In this document: one piece after another, positions 27,233 through 35,228 of the stretch | Numbering within the stretch: position 1 is the stretch's first letter | Layout of the letters: every line of letters begins with the position of its first letter | DNA from: Planctomycetales bacterium ZRK34 | GTDB lineage: Bacteria; Planctomycetota; Phycisphaerae; Phycisphaerales; Zrk34 | Reading direction: 5' to 3' | DNA: 64,000 nt | NCBI GenBank assembly: GCA_014873095.1 | Contig: CP050848.1 | Coordinates: 1,116,001 to 1,180,000 of the forward strand | Program-made: the position numbers and the translations under genes | The notes under the pieces: model-generated | Databases searched by the model: none | What the model was told of the DNA's origin: nothing | The model's input: only the letters and a program-made list of their open reading frames with translations

Positions 27233-28393
27233 ATGATGATCGAATTTCCCGACAGCGGACCGCGAGTGATCACCGGCGCCAATACCGTCGAACGTGTCGG
27301 CGCGATGGCGCGTGAGCTGGGCGGCCGGCGGGCGCTGCTGGTGACGGATCGACACATCGCGGCAGCAGGTCATGTCGACCGCGCGGTCCAATCACTGAAA
27401 GCGGCGGACATCGATGTCACGGTCTTCGACGCGGTGCGTGAGAATCCAACGACCGAAGACGTCGACGCATGTCTTACCGTCGCGCAGGAAGCCAACGTCG
27501 ATGTGATTCTCGGATTCGGCGGCGGCTCGTCGCTGGACACCGCCAAGGGGTGCAACTTTCTGCTGACCAATGGCGGACGGATGCGTGACTACTGGGGCGT
27601 CGGCAAAGCCACCAAGCCGATGCTGCCGTTGATCGCCATTCCGACAACCGCCGGTACGGGCAGCGAATGTCAGAGCTTCGCGCTGATCGCTGATCCGGAC
27701 ACGCATCAGAAGATGGCGTGCGGCGATCGAAAGGCCCTGCCGGCGATCGCCCTGCTCGATCCGACGCTGACATTGACCCAACCGCGCCATGTCACCGCCA
27801 ACACGGCCGTCGACGCGCTGACGCACGCGGTTGAAACCGCCGTGACGTTGAAGCGCACTGAGGTGTCGCTGCGTTACTCGCATGAAGCGTTTCGATTGAT
27901 CAACGAACATCTGCCGTGCGTGTTTGAATCACCGGATGATGTCGACGCACGTGGCGCGCTCCAGCGCGCCGCCGCCTGTGCGGGCACGGCCATCGAGCAC
28001 TCCATGCTCGGGGCTGCTCACGCTGCTGCCAATCCGCTGACCGCGCATTTCAACATCATCCACGGCCAGGCCGTCGGGTTGATGCTCCCGGCTGTCGTGC
28101 GATTCAACGCTGCCGATGCCACCACCGCCGAGTTGTACACCGCCCTGGCTAATGCCGCCGGCCTGGCGGATATCGACGCCCTGCTGGATCGACTCGATGC
28201 GTTGCTCGATCTGGCCGACATGCCGCGCAGCCTCGATGCCGTGAACATCCCACGTGACGCGATCGCCACGCTGGCCACCGACGCCGCCGCTCAATGGACC
28301 GCCAATTTCAACCCGCGCCCCGTAACGGCCGACGACTTCGTCGCGCTCTACGAAGCGACCTTCGACGCCCGAGCCCCGCAACCCGACGGATGA
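27233..28393 (+). CDS. Iron-containing alcohol dehydrogenase
   Basis: This 386-residue group III alcohol dehydrogenase uses NAD(P)H and a bound metal. The nucleotide loop is GFGGGSSLDTAKG, and IPTTAGTGSECQ follows. Metal ligands are seen as Asp and His in VDALTHAVE, then His in GAAHA and His in IIHGQAVG, at the spacing of FucO (D196, H200, H263, H277). The nearby histidine equivalent to FucO His267 is asparagine here (HAAAN). It lies seven bases after the aldehyde dehydrogenase gene and probably converts its aldehyde product to an alcohol. The physiological direction and substrate are unknown. Confidence 0.92.
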   Translation: MMIEFPDSGPRVITGANTVERVGAMARELGGRRALLVTDRHIAAAGHVDRAVQSLKAADIDVTVFDAVRENPTTEDVDACLTVAQEANVDVILGFGGGSSLDTAKGCNFLLTNGGRMRDYWGVGKATKPMLPLIAIPTTAGTGSECQSFALIADPDTHQKMACGDRKALPAIALLDPTLTLTQPRHVTANTAVDALTHAVETAVTLKRTEVSLRYSHEAFRLINEHLPCVFESPDDVDARGALQRAAACAGTAIEHSMLGAAHAAANPLTAHFNIIHGQAVGLMLPAVVRFNAADATTAELYTALANAAGLADIDALLDRLDALLDLADMPRSLDAVNIPRDAIATLATDAAAQWTANFNPRPVTADDFVALYEATFDARAPQPDG

Positions 28394-28436
28394 CCCTCGG
28401 AGCTGCCCAGATGCCTCAAAAACACCGATAATACGC

Positions 28437-28465
28437 TTGCGTACCAACGGGCCCCGCGCTATACT
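28437..28465 (+). promoter_or_regulatory. Putative sigma-70 type promoter before the PQQ-like gene
   Basis: TTGCGT (28437-28442) and TATACT (28460-28465; 5 of 6 matches) have the ideal 17-base spacer, 22 bases before the ATG at 28488. It lies 43 bases after the alcohol dehydrogenase stop and would separate the reductase module from the downstream cluster. Confidence 0.5.
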
Positions 28466-28487
28466 TTCCGAGATTCCCCTACACGCC

Positions 28488-29648
28488 ATGAGATATCTGA
28501 TTACCGCCATTTTGATGCTTTGTATGGCCACCGCCGGCGTATCCGCCGCCGACAAAGATGCGGCGACGGGCTGGTCGATCTACCGCGGCGACCGCGCCTT
28601 TCACGGGGTGGCCCACACGAAGCTGCCCGAGGAGCCGGTGATGCTGTGGTCGGTCGACACCGGCGGGCCCGTGAAGTCGTCGGCCGTGGTCGGGCATGGT
28701 ATGGCCTACGTGGGATCTGACAGCGGCAAAGTGTTCGCCATCAAACTCGCCGATGGCTCGGTCGCATGGACCTTCGAAACCCAGGGCCCGGTCGAAGCCC
28801 CGCCGACACTCGACGGTGATGCGCTCTACGTCGGTTCGACCGACACGATGTTCTACAAACTCGATGCCCGCAACGGCAAGCTGCTGTGGAAATTCGAGAC
28901 GTTCGACAAAGTTATCGGCGCGGCCAACGTGATCGACGACCCGACCAAGCCCGATCGCCGGCTCGTGCTCGTCGGCAGCTATGACGGGTATCTGTACGCA
29001 CTGGACGCTGTCGACGGCAAGCAGGTCTGGCGCAGCGAGACGACTGATCCGATCAACGGCGCCCCGGCGATTTCAAAAGGCCGGGCGATCTTCGGCGGGT
29101 GTGATGGATCGTTGCACGTGATCAACCTCGCCGACGGCAAGGAGATTCGCAACGTCGAAGTCGGTTCGATCATCTCCGCCTCGCCGGCTGTCGATGGCGA
29201 CCGCGCCTTCGTGGGCCACTTCGGCAACGAGTTCGTCTGCGTCGACCTGGGCACGGGCGACACGATCTGGCGTTACAGCAAGACGCGATTCGAGTATCGA
29301 AGCTCGGCGGCGCTGACCGACAAGTTGGCGATCTTCGGCGGGCGCGATCGTCAGATGCATGCGGTGACACGCGACGAAGGCAAGGTCGTGTGGAACTTCC
29401 GGGGTCGTGGCAAGTTTGATTCATCACCTGTGATCGTCGGCGACCGCGTCGTGTTCGGCTCGGCGGACGGACGCCTGCGCATGCTGACCATCGATGATGG
29501 CAAGCTCGCCTGGGAATACGAGATCGGAGCCGACATCACTGCCAGCCCCGCGGTGACCGAAGGCATGATCATCATCGGCGCTGAAGACGGCAGCGTGTAC
29601 GCATTCGGAAAAGCCGCAAAACAGGAAAACCAGAAAGCAGGAAATTGA
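28488..29648 (+). CDS. Secreted PQQ-like beta-propeller protein
   Basis: This 386-residue protein has a signal peptide over residues 1-20 (…AGVSAADK) and then WSIYRGDRAFHGV, followed by about seven short, regular blades: GDALYVGSTDTMFYKLDARNG, YLYALDAVDGKQVWRS, SLHVINLADGKEI, FVCVDLGTGDTIWRYS, RLRMLTIDDGKLAWEYE. It is the most regular propeller in the window and resembles BamB-like or PQQ-repeat proteins. The ATG at 28488 starts the signal peptide. It overlaps the TTG start of the radical SAM gene by four bases (TTGA), so it may be the first gene of the biosynthetic operon even though it looks unrelated. Function unknown. Confidence 0.82.
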   Translation: MRYLITAILMLCMATAGVSAADKDAATGWSIYRGDRAFHGVAHTKLPEEPVMLWSVDTGGPVKSSAVVGHGMAYVGSDSGKVFAIKLADGSVAWTFETQGPVEAPPTLDGDALYVGSTDTMFYKLDARNGKLLWKFETFDKVIGAANVIDDPTKPDRRLVLVGSYDGYLYALDAVDGKQVWRSETTDPINGAPAISKGRAIFGGCDGSLHVINLADGKEIRNVEVGSIISASPAVDGDRAFVGHFGNEFVCVDLGTGDTIWRYSKTRFEYRSSAALTDKLAIFGGRDRQMHAVTRDEGKVVWNFRGRGKFDSSPVIVGDRVVFGSADGRLRMLTIDDGKLAWEYEIGADITASPAVTEGMIIIGAEDGSVYAFGKAAKQENQKAGN

Positions 29649-30997
29649 CTGCATTGACCCAGACAGTTCGACCGCTGCCGATCCTCGAAGGCCGCGACCA
29701 CGACACGAAAGCAGGCAACTACTTCGTGTCGAACTATCCGCCGTTCGCCTACTGGACCGAGGCGGGCCTCGGCGAGGCGCGTGATGCGCTGGATGTGCCG
29801 CCGCCGGCGGATCGACCGCTCGGGTTGTATGTACACATTCCCTTCTGCCGCAAGCGGTGTCATTTCTGCTATTTCAAGGTGTACACCGACCGCAACGCCG
29901 CCGCCATCAAGCAGTACATCGATGCGGTGCAGCGTGAGTTGGCGATGTATGCCGAGCATGACTTTCTCGGCGGGCGCAAGCCGCAGTTCGTGTACTTCGG
30001 CGGAGGCACGCCGTCGTACCTCTCCGCGGCGCAGCTCACCGAACTGACCGACGGGCTCAAGGCCGTGCTGCCGTGGGACGAAGTCGAGGAAGTCACCTTC
30101 GAGTGCGAACCCGGCACGCTCAATGAAAAGAAACTACAGGCGATCCGCGACTTCGGCGTGACGCGCCTGAGCTTCGGCATCGAAAACTTCAACGACCACA
30201 TCCTCGAAACCAACGGCCGGGCGCACCTGTCCAAGCAGGTCTACGCGGCCTACGAATGGGCCCGGGCCGTCGGTTTCCCGCAGATCAACATCGACCTGAT
30301 CGCCGGCATGCTCGAAGAGACCGAGCCCAACTGGATCGACAACATCCGCAAAACGATCGAACTCGACCCGGACATGGTCACGATCTACCAGATGGAAGTG
30401 CCGTTCAACACGACGATCTTCAAACGCATGAAGGAAGAAGGCAAGCTGACCGCGCCCGTCGCCGACTGGGACACCAAACGCGCCTGGGTCAAATACGCCT
30501 TCGACGAACTGGAGAAAGTCGGCTACGGCATTTCGAGTGCCTACACCGCCGCGAAGAACCCCGATCAGACGCGTTTCGTGTATCGCGATCATCTCTGGCA
30601 CGGGGCCGACCTGCTCGCCTTGGGCGTGTCCAGCTTCGGCCACATCAATCGCACCCACTATCAGAACGACAAACACATCGAATCGTACGTCAAGACCGTG
30701 CTCGATGACGGCCGACTCCCGCTGCAACGCGGCTACCGCATCAACGACGACGAAGCGCTCATCCGCGAGATGATCCTTCAAATGAAGACCGGCAAGCTCG
30801 AGCGGGACTACTTCCGCGACAAGTTCGACGTCGACATCGTCGAACATTTCGCCGACGTTTACCGCCAATACGAACAGGCGGGCTTTCTGACGATCGATGA
30901 CAAACGGATCACGCTGCAGCGCGACGCCATGCTGCAGGTCGACACGATGCTGCACGAATTCTTCCTGCCGGACCACCGCGGCCAGAGGTATGTCTGA
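29645..30997 (+). CDS. HemN/HemW-like radical SAM enzyme
   Basis: This 450-residue protein carries HIPFCRKRCHFC with cluster cysteines at about 68, 72 and 75 (CxxxCxxC), then FGGGTPSYLS, a SAM-binding GGE-type segment, and the C-terminal HemN domain (GADLLALGVSSFGHIN, MILQMKTGKL). Proteins of this group include oxygen-independent coproporphyrinogen oxidase, the heme chaperone HemW, and class C methyltransferases or cyclopropanases of secondary metabolism. The N-terminal 55 residues are extra. With a chorismate-lyase-like gene three bases downstream, a tailoring role is more likely than heme synthesis, but this is inference. The start is probably TTG at 29645, with a second TTG at 29654 possible. 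Confidence 0.85.
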   Translation: MTALTQTVRPLPILEGRDHDTKAGNYFVSNYPPFAYWTEAGLGEARDALDVPPPADRPLGLYVHIPFCRKRCHFCYFKVYTDRNAAAIKQYIDAVQRELAMYAEHDFLGGRKPQFVYFGGGTPSYLSAAQLTELTDGLKAVLPWDEVEEVTFECEPGTLNEKKLQAIRDFGVTRLSFGIENFNDHILETNGRAHLSKQVYAAYEWARAVGFPQINIDLIAGMLEETEPNWIDNIRKTIELDPDMVTIYQMEVPFNTTIFKRMKEEGKLTAPVADWDTKRAWVKYAFDELEKVGYGISSAYTAAKNPDQTRFVYRDHLWHGADLLALGVSSFGHINRTHYQNDKHIESYVKTVLDDGRLPLQRGYRINDDEALIREMILQMKTGKLERDYFRDKFDVDIVEHFADVYRQYEQAGFLTIDDKRITLQRDAMLQVDTMLHEFFLPDHRGQRYV

Positions 30998-31000
30998 CGC

Positions 31001-31570
31001 ATGACCGCCCTGCTGTACAAGATCGCTTCGATGATCAGCCCGCTGTCGGAGTTTTACGACTCGACCGGCGACGTGCTGCCGCACATCGAGGTGGTCGAAG
31101 GGCCCAAGATGCCGCAGCCGTACCGTCGATTGCTGGTTCACAACAACGACATGACACCGACGCTCGAAGCGTTCACCCGCCAGTCGATTCACCTGAAGCT
31201 GCTGGCCAAGCTTGTCGATGACGGCGTGCTCTACCGCGAGGTGGCGCTGACCACCGATGACTCCAACGAGCCGGTCGAATTCGGCGCGATCAAGATTCAC
31301 CTGGAACGTTTTTCAGATGCCGCGCGTCGACTGATCGTCGAGGGGCATTACCCGCTGGGCACGATTCTCAATGACCACGGCATTGAGCACACAAGCCGCC
31401 CGACCGGATATTTCAGCATCGACAGCGATTCGATGAGCCGCCACGCGTTCGGCCTGATCGCTGATACACGCCTGTATGGTCGACACAACGTGCTGAGCAA
31501 CACGCTGGGCGGCGTGCTGGCCGAGGTGGTCGAGATACTGCCGCCGCTGGAGGAACCGAATGCAAGTTGA
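31001..31570 (+). CDS. Chorismate lyase (UbiC)-like protein
   Basis: This 189-residue protein lines up by eye with E. coli UbiC, which cleaves chorismate to 4-hydroxybenzoate and pyruvate. Shared blocks are YREVAL (UbiC LREILL, arginine at residue 79), GHYPLGTIL (UbiC KTPLGRYLF), LYGRHNVL (UbiC LWGRRSRL) and AEVVEILPP (UbiC LTELFLP, glutamate at 175 or 178 matching Glu155). An N-terminal arm of about 45 residues is extra. Its stop lies 11 bases beyond the start of the halogenase-like gene, so the two are translationally coupled. In bromophenol synthesis (Bmp6 with Bmp5) and in xanthomonadin clusters the same pairing occurs. The product could also be 3-hydroxybenzoate. Confidence 0.75.
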   Translation: MTALLYKIASMISPLSEFYDSTGDVLPHIEVVEGPKMPQPYRRLLVHNNDMTPTLEAFTRQSIHLKLLAKLVDDGVLYREVALTTDDSNEPVEFGAIKIHLERFSDAARRLIVEGHYPLGTILNDHGIEHTSRPTGYFSIDSDSMSRHAFGLIADTRLYGRHNVLSNTLGGVLAEVVEILPPLEEPNAS

Positions 31571-32846
31571 ATCGATGGGTGTTTGCGATGTGATCATCAT
31601 CGGGGCCGGTCCGGCGGGCACGAGCGCGGCCGCGGTGCTGGCCGAGCGCGGACGGCGCGTGATCATCCTCGAAAAGGATTCTTTTCCACGCTACCGCGTC
31701 GGCGAGTCGCTGATTCCGTATTGCTGGTTTCCGCTGAACCGCATTGGCATGATCGACAAACTCAAAGCCTCCGCCTTCACGAAGAAATACAGCGTGCAGT
31801 TTGTCGGCAAATCGGGGCGCGTTTCGCAGCCATTTTATTTCTTCCAGCACACCGAGCACGACTGCTCGACGACCTGGCAGGTGGTGCGCAGCGAGTTCGA
31901 TCGCATGCTGCTGGATAATGCCGTCGAAAAAGACGCGGAGGTGATGATGCCTGCCGCGGCGAAGCGACTGCTGTACGAAGACGATCGCGTGGTCGGTGTG
32001 CAGGGCGTACTCGAAGACGGCAAGCCGTTTGAATTGCGTGCGCCGATGACGATCGACGCCAGCGGGCGCGATCTGTTTGCCGTCAAGGCACACGACTGGC
32101 GCGTCGATGATCCGCAGCTGCGCAAAGTCGCGGTGTGGACGTACTACCAGGGCGCCCGGCGCGACACCGGACTCGACGAAGGCGCGACGACCGTGGCGTA
32201 CATCCCCGGCAACGGGTGGTTCTGGTACATCCCGCTGCCGGAGGACAAAGTCAGCGTCGGCGTCGTGGCTGAGCGCGACTACCTGTACCGCGAAGGCAAG
32301 GGCGACCCCGATGCCATCTTCGATCGCGAGGTCGCGAATCAGCCATGGGTGCGTGAACATCTAACCGGCGGCACGAAGCTTGGGCCCTGCCGGGTCACGG
32401 GTGATTACTCGTATCGTTCGAAATACAGCGCGACCGACGGGCTGGTGCTGACGGGCGACGCGCTGGCGTTCCTGGACCCGGTGTTCAGCTCGGGTGTTTT
32501 TCTGGCGCTTCAGAGCGGCGTGCTGGCCGGGGAAGCGGTCGAGGCGGCGCTAGCGGCCGGCGATGTTTCCGCCGAGCGGTTTAATGATTATTCCGAGCAC
32601 TTGTGCAGCGGCATCGAAGCCATGCGCAAGCTCGTGTACGCCTTCTACGATGAGGCGTTTCGCTTTTCCGACCTGTTCAAGAAATACCCCGATCTGCGCC
32701 CCGATCTGACCGACTGCCTGATCGGCAATCTGGAAAAGGATTTCGACCCGCTGTTCAGCGCGATCGCGGAGTTCGCACAGGTGCCGTCGGCGCTGCCGCA
32801 CGGTCGCCCGCGGGTGACATCACGCACGCCGGCTGGCGGCGGTTAA
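31560..32846 (+). CDS. Flavin-dependent halogenase-like FAD oxidoreductase
   Basis: This 428-residue protein has the GAGPAG FAD loop at residues 15-20, DSFPRYRVGESLIP at 40-53, and WFWYIP at 220-225, an exact fit to the WxWxIP signature of FADH2-dependent halogenases. GDALAFLDPVFSSGVFLAL near residue 300 is typical of the same family. Lys75 or Lys76 in AFTKKYSVQF matches the place of the lysine that positions hypohalous acid. Relatives include phenolic halogenases (PltM, Bmp types) and some non-halogenating monooxygenases and reductases, so halogenation is likely but unproven. A flavin reductase is not encoded nearby. It overlaps the chorismate-lyase-like gene and precedes the glycosyltransferase by 10 bases. 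Confidence 0.78.
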   Translation: MQVESMGVCDVIIIGAGPAGTSAAAVLAERGRRVIILEKDSFPRYRVGESLIPYCWFPLNRIGMIDKLKASAFTKKYSVQFVGKSGRVSQPFYFFQHTEHDCSTTWQVVRSEFDRMLLDNAVEKDAEVMMPAAAKRLLYEDDRVVGVQGVLEDGKPFELRAPMTIDASGRDLFAVKAHDWRVDDPQLRKVAVWTYYQGARRDTGLDEGATTVAYIPGNGWFWYIPLPEDKVSVGVVAERDYLYREGKGDPDAIFDREVANQPWVREHLTGGTKLGPCRVTGDYSYRSKYSATDGLVLTGDALAFLDPVFSSGVFLALQSGVLAGEAVEAALAAGDVSAERFNDYSEHLCSGIEAMRKLVYAFYDEAFRFSDLFKKYPDLRPDLTDCLIGNLEKDFDPLFSAIAEFAQVPSALPHGRPRVTSRTPAGGG

Positions 32847-32856
32847 TCGAATCAAC

Positions 32857-34158
32857 ATGCGTATCGTCCAACTCACACCCGGCACCGGAAATTTCCACTG
32901 CGGCAGTTGTCTTCGCGACAACGTGCTGGTGTCGGCTCTGCGCCGGATGGGCCATGACGTGATGATGGTGCCGCTGTATCTGCCGCATGTGGTCGACACC
33001 GAAGCGCTGCCCGACGACACGCCGATTTTCTTCGGCGGCATCAGCGTGTATCTCGAACAGAAGCTGGCGATGTTCCGTCACACGCCGCGCTGGTTTGACC
33101 GCCTGCTGGCCCGGCCCACCCTGCTGAACTGGGCGGCGAACCGATCGGGGATGACCAGCGCCCGCGACCTCGGCGAGCTGACCGTGTCGATGCTCAAAGG
33201 CGAGCACGGTAAACAGAACAAGGAACTGACCCACCTGATCGATTGGCTTAAAACACAGGGGCCGGTCGATGTGGTCTGCCTGTCCAATGCCATGCTGCTG
33301 GGCATGGCCCGGCGTCTGGGCCGTGAGCTAAACACGAAAGTCGTGTGCACACTCGCGGGAGAAGACGCCTTTCTGGACACGCTGATCGAACCGTATCAAT
33401 CGCAGGCGTGGTCGCTGCTGCGCGAGCGCGTCGACGACGCGGCGGCATTGATCGCGGTCAGCCGATACTACGCCGACCAGATGCGTCAGCGACTGAAACT
33501 GGCCGACGATGATGACCGGCTGCGCGTGGTGTACAACGGCATCGAACTCGACGGATACACACCCGCCGAAGCGCCTCCGGCCGATCCGACAATCGGCTAC
33601 CTGGCGCGACTTCACCCGGGCAAGGGCATGCACACGCTTGTCGAAGCCTTCATCGAAATGAAGCGGCGCGGCCGCGTATCAAACCTCAAACTGCGGCTGG
33701 CCGGCGCCAAAAAGCCGGAGGACGACGCCTTCGTTAACGAACAGCGCGAAGCGTTGAAAACCGCCGGCGTGATCGAACATGCAAGCATCGAACCGAATCT
33801 GACCGAATCGCAGAAGCTCGATTTTTACCGATCGATTTCGACGTTCAGTGTGCCGGCGACGTATGGCGAAGCATTCGGGTTGTACGTGCTGGAAGCGCTG
33901 GCGGCGGGCGTGCCCGTGGTGCAGCCACGTCACGGTGCGTTCACGGAATTGCTGGAGCAACTGGGCGGCGGTATTCTCTGCGAAGCGGACAGTCCCACGG
34001 CACTGGCCGACGCATTGGAGATCACGCTGCTGCGACACGATGAGTCGCGACAGTCCGCCGCCACGGCGCGACAGCATGTGCTGAAAGAATTCAACGTCGA
34101 TCGCATGGCCGCTGGCGTGGCGGATGTGTTCGAGCAAGTGACAGTCGAGGCCGCCTGA
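32857..34158 (+). CDS. GT4-family glycosyltransferase
   Basis: This 433-residue protein has the GT-B architecture of family 4. The N-terminal domain contains TPGTGNFHCGSC, VDVVCLSNAMLLGMARRL and TLAGEDAF. The C-terminal domain holds IGYLARLHPGKGMHTLVEA, KLRLAGAK, FSVPATYGEAFGLYVLEALAAGVPVVQPRHGAFTELLE with the ExFG-x-x-x-LEA type motif (EAFGLYVLEA) that binds the sugar nucleotide. It probably transfers a sugar to the product of this cluster, which would explain the position between the halogenase-like and thioesterase genes. The acceptor is not known. Its stop shares a base with the next start (TGATG). Confidence 0.9.
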   Translation: MRIVQLTPGTGNFHCGSCLRDNVLVSALRRMGHDVMMVPLYLPHVVDTEALPDDTPIFFGGISVYLEQKLAMFRHTPRWFDRLLARPTLLNWAANRSGMTSARDLGELTVSMLKGEHGKQNKELTHLIDWLKTQGPVDVVCLSNAMLLGMARRLGRELNTKVVCTLAGEDAFLDTLIEPYQSQAWSLLRERVDDAAALIAVSRYYADQMRQRLKLADDDDRLRVVYNGIELDGYTPAEAPPADPTIGYLARLHPGKGMHTLVEAFIEMKRRGRVSNLKLRLAGAKKPEDDAFVNEQREALKTAGVIEHASIEPNLTESQKLDFYRSISTFSVPATYGEAFGLYVLEALAAGVPVVQPRHGAFTELLEQLGGGILCEADSPTALADALEITLLRHDESRQSAATARQHVLKEFNVDRMAAGVADVFEQVTVEAA

Positions 34159-34586
34159 TGATCAGTGAACACACCATTCGACGCCGCGTGGAGTTCAGCG
34201 AGACCGACATGGCCGGGATCGTGCACTTTTCGCAGTTTTTCCGGTATATGGAGGCGGCCGAACACGACCTGTTCCGCTCGATGGGCACCAGCGTCGTCAC
34301 GAAGCTGGAAGACCAGCACTACGGCTGGCCGCGGGTGCATGCCGAGTGCGATTACCTGAGCCCGCTGAAATTCGAAGACGAGTTCGATGTGCGACTGCGC
34401 ATCGACGAGGTCCGTTCGCGATCGATCGTGTACGCCTACGAATTCGTGAAAGTCGACGGCGGCAAAACCGTCGCCCGGGGATCGATGACAACCGTCTGCG
34501 TGCAGCAGCAGGACGATGGTACAATGTGTTCTGTGAACATTCCGACGCTTATCGCCGGCCGGCTTGGTCCCGCAGCCCAAAGCTGA
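34158..34586 (+). CDS. 4-hydroxybenzoyl-CoA thioesterase-like hotdog protein
   Basis: This 142-residue protein of the hotdog fold has VEFSETDMAGIVHFSQFFRYMEAAEHDLF, the 4HBT motif in which Asp17 corresponds to the catalytic Asp17 of Pseudomonas 4-hydroxybenzoyl-CoA thioesterase. A central helix and the strand IVYAYEFVKVDGGKTVARGSMTTVCV follow. Such enzymes hydrolyse aryl- or acyl-CoA thioesters. A CoA ligase of the phenylacetate type lies two genes downstream and a chorismate-lyase-like gene three genes upstream, so an aromatic CoA thioester is a fitting substrate. Specificity cannot be read from sequence. Confidence 0.85.
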   Translation: MISEHTIRRRVEFSETDMAGIVHFSQFFRYMEAAEHDLFRSMGTSVVTKLEDQHYGWPRVHAECDYLSPLKFEDEFDVRLRIDEVRSRSIVYAYEFVKVDGGKTVARGSMTTVCVQQQDDGTMCSVNIPTLIAGRLGPAAQS

Positions 34587-34616
34587 CCGGCGAAGACAAT
34601 TTGAAAGGATGTGACT

Positions 34617-35228
34617 ATGCCCACCGCACAGCCCGGTCAGGCAAGTTTGAGTTGGCTCATGTTCGCCGCGCTGGCGTTTTCGATGTGGGGATCGTACGGC
34701 GTAGCGCTACACGCGGGCGTATCGGCGATGAATCCAGCCGGGGCCGATCCGTACGCGCGCTACAAGGCGTACATCTTCGTCGGCGGCGCGTATTTCATCA
34801 CGGCGATCATCGCGCCGCTGATTGTGCTCTGGTTCGCCGGTGCGTCGTGGAACTTTCCAGCTAAAGGCATCGGGCTGTCGCTTTTTGCGGGTGTGCTCGG
34901 GGCGCTGGGCGCGTTTTTCGTGCTGTCGGCAATGGGCTCGGTGCGCACGCGGCCATGGATGATTCCGGTGGTGATGTCGGTGGTGTTCGCCGGGGCGCCG
35001 ATCATCAACGCCATCGTCGCACTGATCATGCACCCACCGTCAGAAGGGTTGGGGTCGATCCGCTGGCAGTTCTGGGCGGGTATTCTCATCGCGGCGCTGG
35101 GCGCAACGCTGGTGACGCTGTACAAACCCCCGCCGGGCAAGGCGCACGCCGCCAAGCCCGCCGCCGACACCGTCGCTGTCGCCACTGAATCACCCGTCGA
35201 CCGGGCGACTGAAGACGCTGTGCCATGA
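34617..35228 (+). CDS. Small multi-pass membrane protein, transporter-like, unknown function
   Basis: This 203-residue protein has four or five hydrophobic helices (about residues 10-30, 55-80, 85-110, 118-140 and 155-172) and a soluble alanine/threonine-rich tail of 35 residues. The first helix contains FSMWGSYG, which recalls glucose/rhamnose-type and other DMT-superfamily transporters, but the protein is half the usual size. AAAGGA upstream is spaced best for the ATG at 34617; a GTG at 34611 is possible. It overlaps the start of the ligase gene by four bases. It may be a small exporter or membrane anchor for the pathway. I do not recognise a named family. Confidence 0.6.
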   Translation: MPTAQPGQASLSWLMFAALAFSMWGSYGVALHAGVSAMNPAGADPYARYKAYIFVGGAYFITAIIAPLIVLWFAGASWNFPAKGIGLSLFAGVLGALGAFFVLSAMGSVRTRPWMIPVVMSVVFAGAPIINAIVALIMHPPSEGLGSIRWQFWAGILIAALGATLVTLYKPPPGKAHAAKPAADTVAVATESPVDRATEDAVP

